Below are positions 6,440 through 14,852 of a stretch of DNA of 64,000 bases, one piece after another. Position numbers and translations under genes: made by a program. The DNA is from an uncultured Paracoccaceae bacterium (GTDB lineage Bacteria; Pseudomonadota; Alphaproteobacteria; Rhodobacterales; Rhodobacteraceae). The stretch lies in NCBI GenBank assembly GCA_947487205.1, contig CANKVU010000005.1:1-64000 (forward strand). The letters are read 5' to 3'. The notes beneath the pieces are model-generated. The model searched no databases. It was not told the DNA's origin and saw only the letters and a program-made list of their open reading frames with translations. Positions within the stretch are counted from its first letter, which is position 1, and each line of letters opens with the position of its first letter.

Positions 6440-7541
6440 GACGGAAGCGAAGGGCGGCGCGCCTGCGGTCCCGCCGGAAAGCCTTGCCACGTCGTCGCGC
6501 GACGAGCTGGAGCGTCTGAGCGCCGCGCTGGACGTGGTCCTGGGCTGCGTGGTCGCGGCGGAGGAGTTCGACCTGATCACGTCGGTGCGGTGCGGCCCAT
6601 CGAGCCTGTCGGTGACCGTGAGCTTCGCGGCGGCGGGTGCGGCCCCGCCGGTCGCGGAGGATGGCACATCCGGCGGTGATACGGCTCGGGCCACGACGCC
6701 TGCCGCTGTCGACGAGATCGCGGCCTTCACCGCGCCCGCGACGAGTGCGGCCCCGGCATCCGAGAAGGCCATGCCGCGAAACAATCTGCCGATCAACGCG
6801 TGGACGACGGAAGAGGATGACGCGGCGATCAAGATGGCCGGCCAAGGCAAGTTCTGCGCCGAGATCGGCGAGGTGCTGGGCCGGTCCGAGCGCGGCGTTC
6901 AGCAGCGGCTGCAGAAGCTCCAGAAGGCGGGGAAGCTCGACATCGTGCCCGACCGTCGGCGGGCTGAGCGTCCTTCCGCCGCCCGGGCGCCGGAAACGAA
7001 AGCGACACGTGGACGGCCGACTCCGCCGGCCCCTAAGGTGCGCGCGGCGCCGGATCGATCCGAGGCGGACGTGCAGGCGGACGCGCCGACCGGCCGCGGA
7101 TCTCCGGTGGAGACGAGGCAGGACGGGGAGCGGTCGGCGCCGGAAGAGCGCCGACCCTCCCCGAACGGCAAGAAGTCCGATGGGGCCGGCGATGCAGCGG
7201 CCGTTACGACCTCGGTGCGGGCGGCCCGGCCCGAACCGGCACGCCAGGACCATGAGGCCAGTCTCCCGACCAAGGATGCCCCGTCGTGGAAGCCGTCGCA
7301 CCTCGACCGCCGTCCCCCGACGGAGGCGGAGGTCGCGCAGGCGGAGGTCGACCTGGAGATCCTCGAGCTGCTGGGGGCGGGCCAGAAGGCGGGCGCGGTC
7401 GCCGGCATGCTGGAGATCGACAAGGCCGAGGTGATTGGCCGGTATCGCAAGCTGAACCCCGGCGGCACCATCGCGGGGCAGACGGCGGCGATCGAGCGGG
7501 TCCGCGGCATCGTGCGGTCGGCGCGCGAGGTGCGGGCATGA
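6426..7541 (+). CDS. Phage protein with Myb/SANT-like DNA-binding segment
   Basis: 371 residues. Residues about 10-75 form an ordered N-terminal domain; about 75-120 are Ala/Pro-rich linker. At about 120-170, INAWTTEEDDAAIKMAGQG then EIGEVLGRSERGVQQRLQKL has the W-xxxED...IAxxLGRSxxGVxxRxxKL signature of a Myb/SANT helix-turn-helix. A long basic, Pro/Arg-rich disordered region (about 180-290) precedes a C-terminal helical domain (about 295-371, LEILELLGAGQKAGAVAGML) that may be a second HTH. A strong ribosome site (AAAGGAGG) precedes the ATG. Position before the primase suggests a replication or origin-binding role. Confidence 0.55.
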   Translation: MAPRETEAKGGAPAVPPESLATSSRDELERLSAALDVVLGCVVAAEEFDLITSVRCGPSSLSVTVSFAAAGAAPPVAEDGTSGGDTARATTPAAVDEIAAFTAPATSAAPASEKAMPRNNLPINAWTTEEDDAAIKMAGQGKFCAEIGEVLGRSERGVQQRLQKLQKAGKLDIVPDRRRAERPSAARAPETKATRGRPTPPAPKVRAAPDRSEADVQADAPTGRGSPVETRQDGERSAPEERRPSPNGKKSDGAGDAAAVTTSVRAARPEPARQDHEASLPTKDAPSWKPSHLDRRPPTEAEVAQAEVDLEILELLGAGQKAGAVAGMLEIDKAEVIGRYRKLNPGGTIAGQTAAIERVRGIVRSAREVRA

Positions 7542-7813
7542 GCTGGACCGCGTTCGGCATGTCGTGCCTGGCAGCCGCGCTGGCGGCGCGCACGGGCCGG
7601 TTCGATCCCGCATGCCTTGACGACTTGAAGGCCGATGCGGCGAGCCGTGGGCCAGAGGCAATGAAGGCCCTCGCGGCGTTCGAGAGGGATCTGGGGCGGG
7701 ACCCGGCGGCGGCCGGTACGGCCCTGCAGGACTACGTCGGCCGGCTGGCCGTCAGGCGGGCGCCGCACGTGGCGATCGAGTTCGACTGGCAGGCGCGGGC
7801 GGACCTGCGATGA
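7538..7813 (+). CDS. Hypothetical replication-module protein
   Basis: 91 residues (MSWTAFGMSCLAAALAARTG...). Helical, with an acidic C-terminal half; no motif recognised. Both ends overlap neighbours by four bases (ATGA), which is the strongest evidence for this start and for coupled translation with the genes on either side. Confidence 0.5.
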   Translation: MSWTAFGMSCLAAALAARTGRFDPACLDDLKADAASRGPEAMKALAAFERDLGRDPAAAGTALQDYVGRLAVRRAPHVAIEFDWQARADLR

Positions 7814-8115
7814 CCGATGCCGACCGCGCCCTGATCGCCGCGATGATCGTCTTCGTCACCGAGGCCGTGCCCTCGACCGAGATCGAGGTGTCGCTGGCGG
7901 CGGCCGACCGGGCGCTACAGGCGCGCGATCGCATGCAGGAGAGCCCGTGCCCGGGCATCGTCGCCGCGGCCGAGGAGACCCTGCGCGCCTGGCGCCATGG
8001 CGGGCTGTGGGAGGCGCAGAACCGGCGCAACTACGTCCGCCTGGCGCTGGCCGAATACTTCATTCCGAGACGGGACGCGGCCCTTCGGGGCCTGCCCGGC
8101 GCATCCGCCACCTGA
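7810..8115 (+). CDS. Hypothetical replication-module protein
   Basis: 101 residues (MTDADRALIAAMIVFVTEAV...). All-helical, with ETLRAWRHGGLWEAQNRRNY near the C-terminus. It starts inside the stop of the preceding gene and ends 14 bases before the primase ATG, so it sits within the primase operon. Function unknown. Confidence 0.5.
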   Translation: MTDADRALIAAMIVFVTEAVPSTEIEVSLAAADRALQARDRMQESPCPGIVAAAEETLRAWRHGGLWEAQNRRNYVRLALAEYFIPRRDAALRGLPGASAT

Positions 8116-8129
8116 CCCTCGGAGGCGTC

Positions 8130-9257
8130 ATGCAGGACGATCCCCGGCTGACCGAAGCGCGTGCGATCCCGATCAAGGATATCGCCGAGCGCCTGGACCT
8201 GATGGGCCCCATGCGGCGTACTGGCCGTGAATGGGCCGGTCCATGCCCCGTCTGCGGCGGCGAGGACCGGTTCTCGATCGCGCCGGACCGCGATGTCTAC
8301 AATTGCCGGACCTGCGGCGGGGGCGATGGCCTGGGGCTGGTGCAGCTGGCTCTGGGGCTGGATTTCAAGAGCGCGCTGGCGTGGCTGGTCGGCGAGGCCG
8401 ATGCCGAGATCTCGGCCGAAGAGCGGCAGCGCCGCGCGGCGCAGGCCGAGCGCCAGCGGCGCGAGCGGGACGAGGTCGCGGACCGCAAGCGGCGCGAATC
8501 CATCGCCGCGGCCCGCGCGATCTGGTCCGAGGCGGAGCCCGCCGCCGGGACGCCGGTCGAGGCGTACCTGTCTGGCCGGGGTCTGACACCCGAGCTGCTG
8601 ACCATGCCGCGCAGCCTCCGGTTCCATCCTTCGCTGCCCTACATGGTGGCGCGCGACGACGGGGGCTGGCACGAGCTGCACCGGGGCCCCGCCATGCTCG
8701 CCGTGATCCAGGCGCCGTCCGGCGGGCTGATCGGCGTGCACCGGACGTGGATCGACCTGGACCGGCCGGGCGAGAAGGCGCGCCTGTCGAACGGCGACGA
8801 GGCGCTGCCCGCGAAGAAGGTGCTGGGATCGGTGCGCGGCGGGGCGATCCGCCTGTGCGACCGGCGCTGCGCGGCCGACAGCTTCGACACGATGGTGATG
8901 GGCGAGGGGATCGAGACGACCGGGTCGGCGATGGTCGCGGACGCGGTGCCGGGCGCGGCCTACTGGGCAGGCGTGAGCCTGCCGAACATGTCGGGCCGGC
9001 GGATCCTGCGCGGCGAGGGCATGAAGTATGCCGGCGTTCCGGACCTCGACGACACCGACGCGTTCATCCCGCCGCCCTGGCTGACACGGCTGATCTCCAT
9101 CCAGGACGGGGACAGTGAGCCCAAGGCCACGCGCGCCAAGCTGGTGGCCGGGCTGCGCCGGGCCAAGCACCACAACCCGGAACTGTCCGTGCGGATCGTC
9201 CATGCCGGCGACGGGGTGGACCTGAACGACGTGCTGCGCGGGGAGACCCCGGCATGA
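8130..9257 (+). CDS. Phage DNA primase with CHC2-type zinc finger and Toprim-like domain
   Basis: 375 residues. The zinc finger uses Cys39/Cys42 (GPCPVCGGEDRFSI) and Cys59/Cys62 (YNCRTCGGGDGLGL). A charged helix at about 95-125 links it to a catalytic region containing HRTWIDLDRPGEKARL and the Toprim-like VMGEGIETTGSAM (258-263 GEGIET). The C-terminal part (VDLNDVLRG) matches Toprim primases of prophages. It would lay RNA primers for phage replication alongside the helicase encoded next. GGAGG lies before ATG 8130, and its stop overlaps the helicase start by four bases. Confidence 0.85.
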   Translation: MQDDPRLTEARAIPIKDIAERLDLMGPMRRTGREWAGPCPVCGGEDRFSIAPDRDVYNCRTCGGGDGLGLVQLALGLDFKSALAWLVGEADAEISAEERQRRAAQAERQRRERDEVADRKRRESIAAARAIWSEAEPAAGTPVEAYLSGRGLTPELLTMPRSLRFHPSLPYMVARDDGGWHELHRGPAMLAVIQAPSGGLIGVHRTWIDLDRPGEKARLSNGDEALPAKKVLGSVRGGAIRLCDRRCAADSFDTMVMGEGIETTGSAMVADAVPGAAYWAGVSLPNMSGRRILRGEGMKYAGVPDLDDTDAFIPPPWLTRLISIQDGDSEPKATRAKLVAGLRRAKHHNPELSVRIVHAGDGVDLNDVLRGETPA

Positions 9258-11068
9258 GCGACGACCGTCTCGACCTGATCCGGTCGCGGTTCCACGCGGC
9301 CGAGGACGTGGCGCCCGCGGAGGGCCAGCCCGCGCCGTCGGAGCCGGAGGGCCCGGACCCCGCACTTCCTGAGGAGGAGGCGTCCACCCTCCCGATGGAG
9401 GCCACGGCGGCGACGTTCCCGCTCAACGACATCGGCAACGGCCGGCGGTTCGCCCTCTACTACGAGGACGAGGCCCTGCGCGTGAGCCGGGTCGGGTGGT
9501 TCCGCTGGACCGGCCAGGTCTGGAAGAAGGACGACGCGGACATGCGCGACTTCTCTCCGCTGGTCCGCCAGCTGGCCCACGCGGTCAGCGAGCGGATGGA
9601 GGAGGAGACCGCCCATATCCCGATCGACGATTGGGCGCGCCGCCTGATCGGGCAGGAGGAGGCGCTGGAACGGCGCCGTGTCGAGCTGGAGGGCGCGGAG
9701 GGCGGTGGCGACGAGCTGGCCGAGATCCGGGCGAAGCTGAACCGCGTGGCGCAGGCGCACAAGGCGGTGCGCGACCGCAAGGCCGAGTACCGGCGGTTCG
9801 CCAAGTCGACCGGCAACAGCTCGAAGATCGACGCCATGCTGAAGGAGGCGGCTGTCAGCCTGTCGCGGCCGCTGGAGGCCATGGACGCCAAGACGCTCGA
9901 CGTGAACTGCGAGTCCGGCGTGCTGTCGTTCTGGGTCGATCCCGGCGGCGAAGGCGCCAGCCGCAGCGCCGTGGTGCATCACCGCCCGCACGAGCGCGCC
10001 GACCTGATGACCAAGATGATGCCGGTCGAGTTCGACGAGACGGCCGCGTCTCCGCGGTTCGACGCCTTTCTGAACCGGATCCAGCCGGACCCCGCCATGC
10101 GGGCCTTCATCCAGCGCTGGTGCGGGCTGAGCCTGACCTCGATCACCGGGGACCAGAAGCTCGCCTTCTTCTACGGGCAGGGCGCGAACGGCAAGTCGGT
10201 TCTGGTGGACCTCATCGCCCGGATCATGGGGGACTATGCCGCCACGGCCAAGATCGAGAGCCTGACGGGCACCAACCGGCGCGGGGGCGGCGATGCCACG
10301 CCCGACCTGATCCCGTTGATGGGCGCCCGCATGGACCGCGCCTCGGAGCTGGAACAGGGCACGCACCTGCAGGAGGGCGTGATCAAGGAGCTGACCGGCG
10401 GAGAGCCGATCCTCGTGCGGGCGCTGCATTCCGACTTCGTCGAGGTGAAGCCTCAGTTCAAGCTGACGATCTCGGGCAGCCACAGGCCCGATATCCGGGG
10501 CACCGACGACGGGATCTGGCGTCGCGTGATGCTGGTGCCCTTCGACGTGATGATCCCCGAGGCGGAGCGCGACCCGAACCTGGGCGAGCGGCTGTTCGAG
10601 GAGGAGCGCTCCGGCATCCTCAACTGGATGGTGGCCGGGCTGATCGATTACCTCGAGGGCGGCCTGCAGGTCCCCCAGGACGTGGTCGACGCCACGGCCG
10701 GCTATCGGGAGGACAGCGACCCGATCGGGGTCTTCCTGGCCGATTGCTGCGAGGTGACCGGGTCGGAGCAGGACTTCACCACCTCCAAGCTGCTGGTGGA
10801 GGCCTTCAACTTCTGGATGGACGAGCGGGGCGAGGGCGAGTGGCGCCCCCGCACCATCACGCTGAAACTGAAGGAGCGGGCCAAGCGGCACCGCGATCCC
10901 CGGACGGGCAAGTCCTTCTCTCCGCTGAAGCGCAGCATCTCGGGATATGTCGGGATCAAGCTGTCCGACATGTTCCGCAAGCGGTTCGAGGCCTCCGGCC
11001 GCGCCTCCCTGCAGGGGACGGCCGGGTCGTCGTCGCAGGCGTCCTCGTCGTCCCCGGACCCCTTTTGA
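9254..11068 (+). CDS. Phage/plasmid P4-D5 type SF3 replicative helicase
   Basis: 604 residues. The N-terminal D5_N-like part (about 60-270) includes a charged coiled coil at about 135-185. The ATPase core has Walker A GQGANGKS (308-315), Walker B/B' in the LMGARMDRASELEQ region, and the SF3 motif C stretch FKLTISGSHRPDIRGTDDGI then WRRVMLVPF. The C-terminal end is Ser-rich and probably disordered. Together with the upstream primase it forms a P4-alpha-like initiation system split over two genes. The gene looks complete. Confidence 0.85.
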   Translation: MSDDRLDLIRSRFHAAEDVAPAEGQPAPSEPEGPDPALPEEEASTLPMEATAATFPLNDIGNGRRFALYYEDEALRVSRVGWFRWTGQVWKKDDADMRDFSPLVRQLAHAVSERMEEETAHIPIDDWARRLIGQEEALERRRVELEGAEGGGDELAEIRAKLNRVAQAHKAVRDRKAEYRRFAKSTGNSSKIDAMLKEAAVSLSRPLEAMDAKTLDVNCESGVLSFWVDPGGEGASRSAVVHHRPHERADLMTKMMPVEFDETAASPRFDAFLNRIQPDPAMRAFIQRWCGLSLTSITGDQKLAFFYGQGANGKSVLVDLIARIMGDYAATAKIESLTGTNRRGGGDATPDLIPLMGARMDRASELEQGTHLQEGVIKELTGGEPILVRALHSDFVEVKPQFKLTISGSHRPDIRGTDDGIWRRVMLVPFDVMIPEAERDPNLGERLFEEERSGILNWMVAGLIDYLEGGLQVPQDVVDATAGYREDSDPIGVFLADCCEVTGSEQDFTTSKLLVEAFNFWMDERGEGEWRPRTITLKLKERAKRHRDPRTGKSFSPLKRSISGYVGIKLSDMFRKRFEASGRASLQGTAGSSSQASSSSPDPF

Positions 11069-11191
11069 TCAGGAACAGCGGGACGATGGGGAGGATGAGC
11101 GGCACTTGCGGGAGGACGGGGGTAAGGGGGAAACGGTTCAAGGTCAGAGGCTTGGACCGGATCAGGGAGGATGGGGAGGATGATTGCAGGG

Positions 11192-11249
11192 TAACGCATA
11201 CGCGCGAAGGGAAGGGGAGTGAGAGGGGTGATGCCGGCTCTATGCGTTA
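11192..11249. repeat. Inverted repeat between helicase and next gene
   Basis: TAACGCATA (11192-11200) and TATGCGTTA (11241-11249) form perfect 9-bp arms 40 bases apart. The core ATGCG(T) resembles half of the immunity-region operators. It lies in the 265-base gap before the next gene, whose remainder is purine-rich and holds no evident gene. Could be a distal repressor site or a hairpin; undecided. Confidence 0.4.
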
Positions 11250-11333
11250 GTCTGAAATCTCCTCCCTATCCTCCCTTTTGAGAATAATAACGAAGAAAAT
11301 ACAGTGAGTTAGAAGGCAGGAAAGAGCGGGAAG

Positions 11334-12245
11334 ATGGCCAAAACGGCAAAATGCATCCTCCCGCTTCCTCCCACGGGCAAAAGAGGGCGCAGAATGGCGA
11401 AGGGAATGACGGCGGAGGAGCGCAGGGCGGTCGACAAGGCACTGGCCGAAGGGCGGGTGACGCGCATCGCGGCCACCCAGGCGCGCCAGTGTGGCAAGCG
11501 GGCGTCCCTCGCCGAATGGGACGCCGATCGCCGGGCCGGTGCCCGGCGGCCCACCGGCCCGGCGCCGCGCGAGGTTCAGGCCATGGGCATTCGCGAGGCG
11601 CTGGAATGGGCCTTCGGTGTCGAGCATGCCCGGCTCGATGCCGACCCGGTCGGCGCCAGTTCCGGCGGGCAGCGCCCGGGCGTGGGAATGGAGTTCGTCC
11701 TGATGCAGCGCGCGATGCTGGGCGGCGTGCGGATCGACACTTCGGCCGGGCGGTCGCTGCCGGCCGACGATGCCGAGCTTCTCGCCGGGGCGGTGCAGGC
11801 GGCGTTGCCGATGTCGGCCGGTCCGGACGCGGTCGGCGCCCTCGACGTGGCCGAGTATGCCCGGGCGGGTCTGGCCCCCGATCCGTTGGTGGGCGCCTCG
11901 CCGCGGTGTGTACCGATGGGGTGGCATCGCAATCCGCAGGGCGCGCTTGGCAAGACCGCGGTGCTGCCGCGGGAGGAGTACGTGGTGAACGGGCGAGTGC
12001 GCCGGTTCGAGCCGGTGGTTGTGCCGGTGACCTATGCGCCGACCTGGCGCCAGATCGCAGCAGCGCGCCGCCGGTACCTGAACTGGTGGCGCGCTGCTGT
12101 CGGAGGCGGCGGTGGCCCGGGCGGCGCCGCTGTCGTGGATCGAGCTGACCGACGGGATGCCGCCGCTGTCGCCCTGGCGGAAAGGGTATTGACCGGAGCA
12201 CAATGCAGAAAGCGCTGGCTCCCGTCTGCGCACGGGCCGAATTAA
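11334..12245 (+). CDS. Prophage protein of unknown function with probable C-terminal frameshift
   Basis: 303 residues in the uninterrupted frame; starts at 11394 or 11406 (better ribosome context) are also possible. The N-terminus AEERRAVDKALAEGRVTRIA then ATQARQCGKRASLAEWDADR looks like a DNA-binding helix-turn-helix, and the middle (EALEWAFGVEHARLD...EFVLMQRAMLGGVRID) resembles late regulators placed before terminases. From about 12,090 a +1 shifted frame gives ALLSEAAVARAAPLSW then IELTDGMPPLSPWRKGY and a TGA at 12190-12192. That tail matches the translated repeat at 13290-13356, so the printed frame after 12,090 is probably wrong or mutated. Confidence 0.5.
   Translation: MAKTAKCILPLPPTGKRGRRMAKGMTAEERRAVDKALAEGRVTRIAATQARQCGKRASLAEWDADRRAGARRPTGPAPREVQAMGIREALEWAFGVEHARLDADPVGASSGGQRPGVGMEFVLMQRAMLGGVRIDTSAGRSLPADDAELLAGAVQAALPMSAGPDAVGALDVAEYARAGLAPDPLVGASPRCVPMGWHRNPQGALGKTAVLPREEYVVNGRVRRFEPVVVPVTYAPTWRQIAAARRRYLNWWRAAVGGGGGPGGAAVVDRADRRDAAAVALAERVLTGAQCRKRWLPSAHGPN
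12137..12203 (+). repeat. Direct repeat, copy 1 (3' tail of a phage gene)
   Basis: 67 bases matching 13290-13356 with five mismatches. It encodes, in the shifted frame, IELTDGMPPLSPWRKGY followed by TGA and GACCGGAGCACAA. With copy 2 it flanks an 1.09-kb segment carrying the VPLPA-tail protein gene. Confidence 0.8.
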
Positions 12246-12318
12246 GAAAGTTGACAGGTCTGTGATCTCAGGCTTCCCTACGGAAGCTGATTGTTTCGAT
12301 CACGCTTGGGAGCCTCAA

Positions 12319-13149
12319 ATGATTGCAAAATGCATCAGAACCGTACCATCGGCGTTCGTGGCCCTTCTGGCCGTAACCGCGAGCGGCGGCGCTTCAACCA
12401 TGTATGTGCACGATTCCGCGGGCACTCTTGGGACCGTAGAAACTGAGACAGGCGCCGTGAACGTCCTCGGAAGTATGGGGGAGGTGATGACCGATATTGC
12501 CTTCGACACGTCGGGGAACCTGTTCGGCATCACCTTCTCGGGCCTTTACAGTATTGACCCGACCACGGCTTCTTCGTCGTTCATTGGCGGCCATGGTGTA
12601 CCGGGCGGGAACGCGCTCGTTTTTGACACGGACGGGACGCTCTATTCAGCGGGAACTTCCAGTCGGGATCTTTTCTCAATCGACCCTTCAAGCGGATCTA
12701 CCACGTCCCTCGGAACGACAGGCTTCTCCTCGGGCGGCGATCTGGCATTCGTTGGTGATAGTTTCTACCTCGCCGATAGCTCTAGCCGTCTGGTGTCGCT
12801 CAACCTCGCGGACCTTTCGGCAAGTACTGCGGTCGGGTCCTTCGGGGTAAGCAGCGTTTTTGGCATTGCCACCGATGAAGAAGACACAATGTTTGGGGTC
12901 GGGGGAACGCAGATCTTCACGGTGGATACTGCCACCGGCGGCGCGCTGAACTCGATCAACTACGGTGGCCAAGGTCTGGGTACCGCGTTCGGTCAAAGCT
13001 TCTTCGCAGAGGCGGGAGCACCCGGACCGGGACCAGGGCCCGAGCCGACGCCGACGCCTTCGCCGATCCCGCTGCCGGCCTCCGGTCTCCTGCTTCTGGG
13101 CGCATTCGGGATGTCGGGTGCGTTCAAGCTGAGCCGAAAGCGCTCTTGA
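12319..13149 (+). CDS. Secreted beta-propeller-like protein with VPLPA/PEP-CTERM-type sorting tail
   Basis: 276 residues from ATG 12319. A signal peptide occupies about 1-24 (RTVPSAFVALLAVTASGGAS). The body repeats a D-hydrophobic-A-hydrophobic-D...G-x-L-hydrophobic unit about five times (DIAFDTSGNLFGIT, ALVFDTDGTLYSAG, DLAFVGDSFYLADS, GIATDEEDTMFGVG), typical of NHL/SMP-30-like propellers. A Pro/Gly linker (PGPGPGPEPTPTPS) leads to IPLPASGLLLLGAFG then a hydrophobic segment and basic end LSRKRS. Exosortase substrates have this tripartite tail. A TTGACA at 12251-12256 and a CTTCC-ctac-GGAAG hairpin (about 12272-12285) lie upstream. It is foreign to a phage and sits between direct repeats, so it is read as cargo. 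Confidence 0.8.
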   Translation: MIAKCIRTVPSAFVALLAVTASGGASTMYVHDSAGTLGTVETETGAVNVLGSMGEVMTDIAFDTSGNLFGITFSGLYSIDPTTASSSFIGGHGVPGGNALVFDTDGTLYSAGTSSRDLFSIDPSSGSTTSLGTTGFSSGGDLAFVGDSFYLADSSSRLVSLNLADLSASTAVGSFGVSSVFGIATDEEDTMFGVGGTQIFTVDTATGGALNSINYGGQGLGTAFGQSFFAEAGAPGPGPGPEPTPTPSPIPLPASGLLLLGAFGMSGAFKLSRKRS

Positions 13150-13289
13150 AAGGGAATCCACGAATTATGGCGATACCGCAGGTCTGTGGCCGTCAGATTC
13201 CTTGAAAAAGCTAGTGCTGGCCAAGGAACGCGGACTGGTGACGGGCGCGGCAATCGGCAGCGCCGTTAGTCGGGCAACGCTGCTTTCCG

Positions 13290-13356
13290 GGATCGAACTG
13301 ACCGACGGGATGCCGCCACTGTCGACCAGGCGGAAAGGGGATTGACCGGAGCACAA
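13290..13356 (+). repeat. Direct repeat, copy 2
   Basis: Second copy of the 67-base repeat. Upstream in the same frame the similarity continues more weakly as AVSRATLLSGIELTDGMPP (copy 1: AVARAAPLSWIELTDGMPP), then ends in a stop. No start or full gene accompanies it, so it is the leftover 3' end of a related gene. The rest of 13150-13449 holds no gene. Confidence 0.8.
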
Positions 13357-13449
13357 GCCTTGGGGTATTGACCTCGACCAAGCAACCGACGTGCGCCCGG
13401 GGTAGAGATACCGCCGGGCGCATCTCGTTTCTGGCTATCGGAGGCAGCC

Positions 13450-14019
13450 ATGTACCGCCTCGAATTCCTTGATCAGAACGCGGTTCGGTTTCAGGACGCT
13501 GTCGTCCGGGTTGGCGACGCAAAGACGGCCCACGGCGCCTTCCGTCGGGCCATCAACCATACCGGCGCGAAGGCAAGGACACGGACCGTCCGGGCGCTTG
13601 CGAAGCAGATGGGCTTGAAGCAGTCGGTCGTCAGGACACGGATCGAGGAGCGGAAGGCCAATTACGAGCGGCTGGAGTACGTCCTGAAAGGATCGGGCGA
13701 ACCGCTGTCGCTCAAGGAGTTCGGGGCTAAGCAGTTCGCATACGGCGTCCGCGCCAAGCCATGGGGGCGCAGCCAGAGGTTCGAGGGCGTCTTCATCATG
13801 GCGGGATCGCGCAACAGCGGTCGACCCGTCGCGGGCGGCCACGTCTTCAAGCGGACCAACGGATCGGCCTCGCTGCCGATCGAGAAGCTCTACGGGCCCA
13901 GCATCCCGCGCGAGATGGTTCAGGGCGCGAGCGCCATCGCGTTCTCCGAGGTGACCAAGGATCTCGGGACCCGCATCCAGCACGAGTTGGGGCGGCTGAC
14001 GGGTGGGGTGGTGGGGTGA
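13450..14019 (+). CDS. Prophage minor tail protein Z-like protein
   Basis: 189 residues. FRRAINHTGAKARTRTVRAL (about 31-50), the following VVRTRIEERKANYE, SLKEFGAKQFAYGVRAKPWG and FEGVFIMAG...GHVFKRT, ending YGPSIPREMVQG, follow the layout of phage minor tail Z / GpZ proteins (lambda-type tail completion). It would act at the tail-head connector end. It precedes the terminase genes, an order seen in some transposable or mosaic phages. The ATG follows GGAGG (13439-13445 region). It seems intact although the structural genes it would work with are gone. Confidence 0.65.
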   Translation: MYRLEFLDQNAVRFQDAVVRVGDAKTAHGAFRRAINHTGAKARTRTVRALAKQMGLKQSVVRTRIEERKANYERLEYVLKGSGEPLSLKEFGAKQFAYGVRAKPWGRSQRFEGVFIMAGSRNSGRPVAGGHVFKRTNGSASLPIEKLYGPSIPREMVQGASAIAFSEVTKDLGTRIQHELGRLTGGVVG

Positions 14020-14118
14020 CACCGACCCCCCCCCGAAACAGGGACCGTCTCGAAATTCCGGGTACATGCGGGGGCGCAGCAGCCCGGGGTTTTCGCCATT
14101 TTAAACAATGCGCGGAGC

Positions 14119-14139
14119 CTAAACCCCGGGTGGGTTTAG
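14119..14139. other. Perfect hairpin upstream of terminase (possible packaging or terminator site)
   Basis: CTAAACCC-cgggt-GGGTTTAG is an 8-bp perfect stem with a 5-base loop in the 196-base gap before the terminase small subunit gene. It lacks a following T-run, so a Rho-independent terminator is doubtful. A position just upstream of the terminase is where cos/pac sites lie in many phages; that role is inference. Confidence 0.4.
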
Positions 14140-14215
14140 CTTGTTGAGCCATGGTTGAGCGCAGTCGTGAAAGGCAGGAGGGACGTAGGCGCGGCACCGC
14201 GCCAGGAAGGGCGTC

Positions 14216-14851
14216 ATGAGCAGGCAGCTGAGCACGACAGAACTGGCACAAGAGCTGAACCTGTCGAAGGGTCGGATAAGCCAGCTCGTGAGAGACGGCC
14301 GCCTCGACGGGTGCTTCCAGGGCGCGGGCCGCGCCCGGCGCTTTGACCTGGTCCTGGCGGCGGAAACATTGGGGCACCGTCTCGACCCGGCCCAGATGCT
14401 GGGCAACGGCGCGAAGACCCGCCGCAGCCTCGATGAGATCGACGAGCCGTCCCCGGCCGATCCCGAAGACATGCCGCGCGACGGGGCCGGCGCGACCCTG
14501 CTGCCGGCGAAAGATCCGAGCCGCTACGAGCTGGCGCGGACGCAGGAGCTCGAGGAAAAGGCGCGGCGCGCTCGCCGCCAGAACGAGGTGGAAGAAGGCA
14601 ACTGGGTCCTCGCCAGCGAAGTGCACACGGAGACGGCGCGCCAGATCCAGATGGAGATCGCGTCGATCGAAAGCTCTGTTTTGCGGGGAGGCGCACGCCG
14701 GATTGCCGATGAGCTGGGCGTCGATTTCAAGGAGGTGCGCGCGATCTTGACGCAAGTCTGGCGCGAGTATCGGGGGCACCGCACCGAACAGAAGTCCGCA
14801 GAGGCCGAAGCGGCGCGGCTCTCCGCGCCCGAAGACGAGATGGACTTCTAG
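14216..14851 (+). CDS. Phage terminase small subunit
   Basis: 211 residues. The N-terminal MerR/HTH-like segment (TTELAQELNLSKGRISQLV then RDGRLDGCFQGAGRARRFDL) would bind packaging-site DNA. A linker and a charged coiled coil (RYELARTQELEEKARRARRQ then NEVEEGNWV) follow, then a C-terminal domain (SEVHTETARQIQMEIASIES...DELGVDFKEVRAILTQVWRE). This matches DUF1441-like terminase small subunits paired with GpA-type large subunits. It ends in TAG one base before the large subunit ATG. Intact, but its partner is truncated. Confidence 0.75.
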   Translation: MSRQLSTTELAQELNLSKGRISQLVRDGRLDGCFQGAGRARRFDLVLAAETLGHRLDPAQMLGNGAKTRRSLDEIDEPSPADPEDMPRDGAGATLLPAKDPSRYELARTQELEEKARRARRQNEVEEGNWVLASEVHTETARQIQMEIASIESSVLRGGARRIADELGVDFKEVRAILTQVWREYRGHRTEQKSAEAEAARLSAPEDEMDF

Positions 14852-14852
14852 C

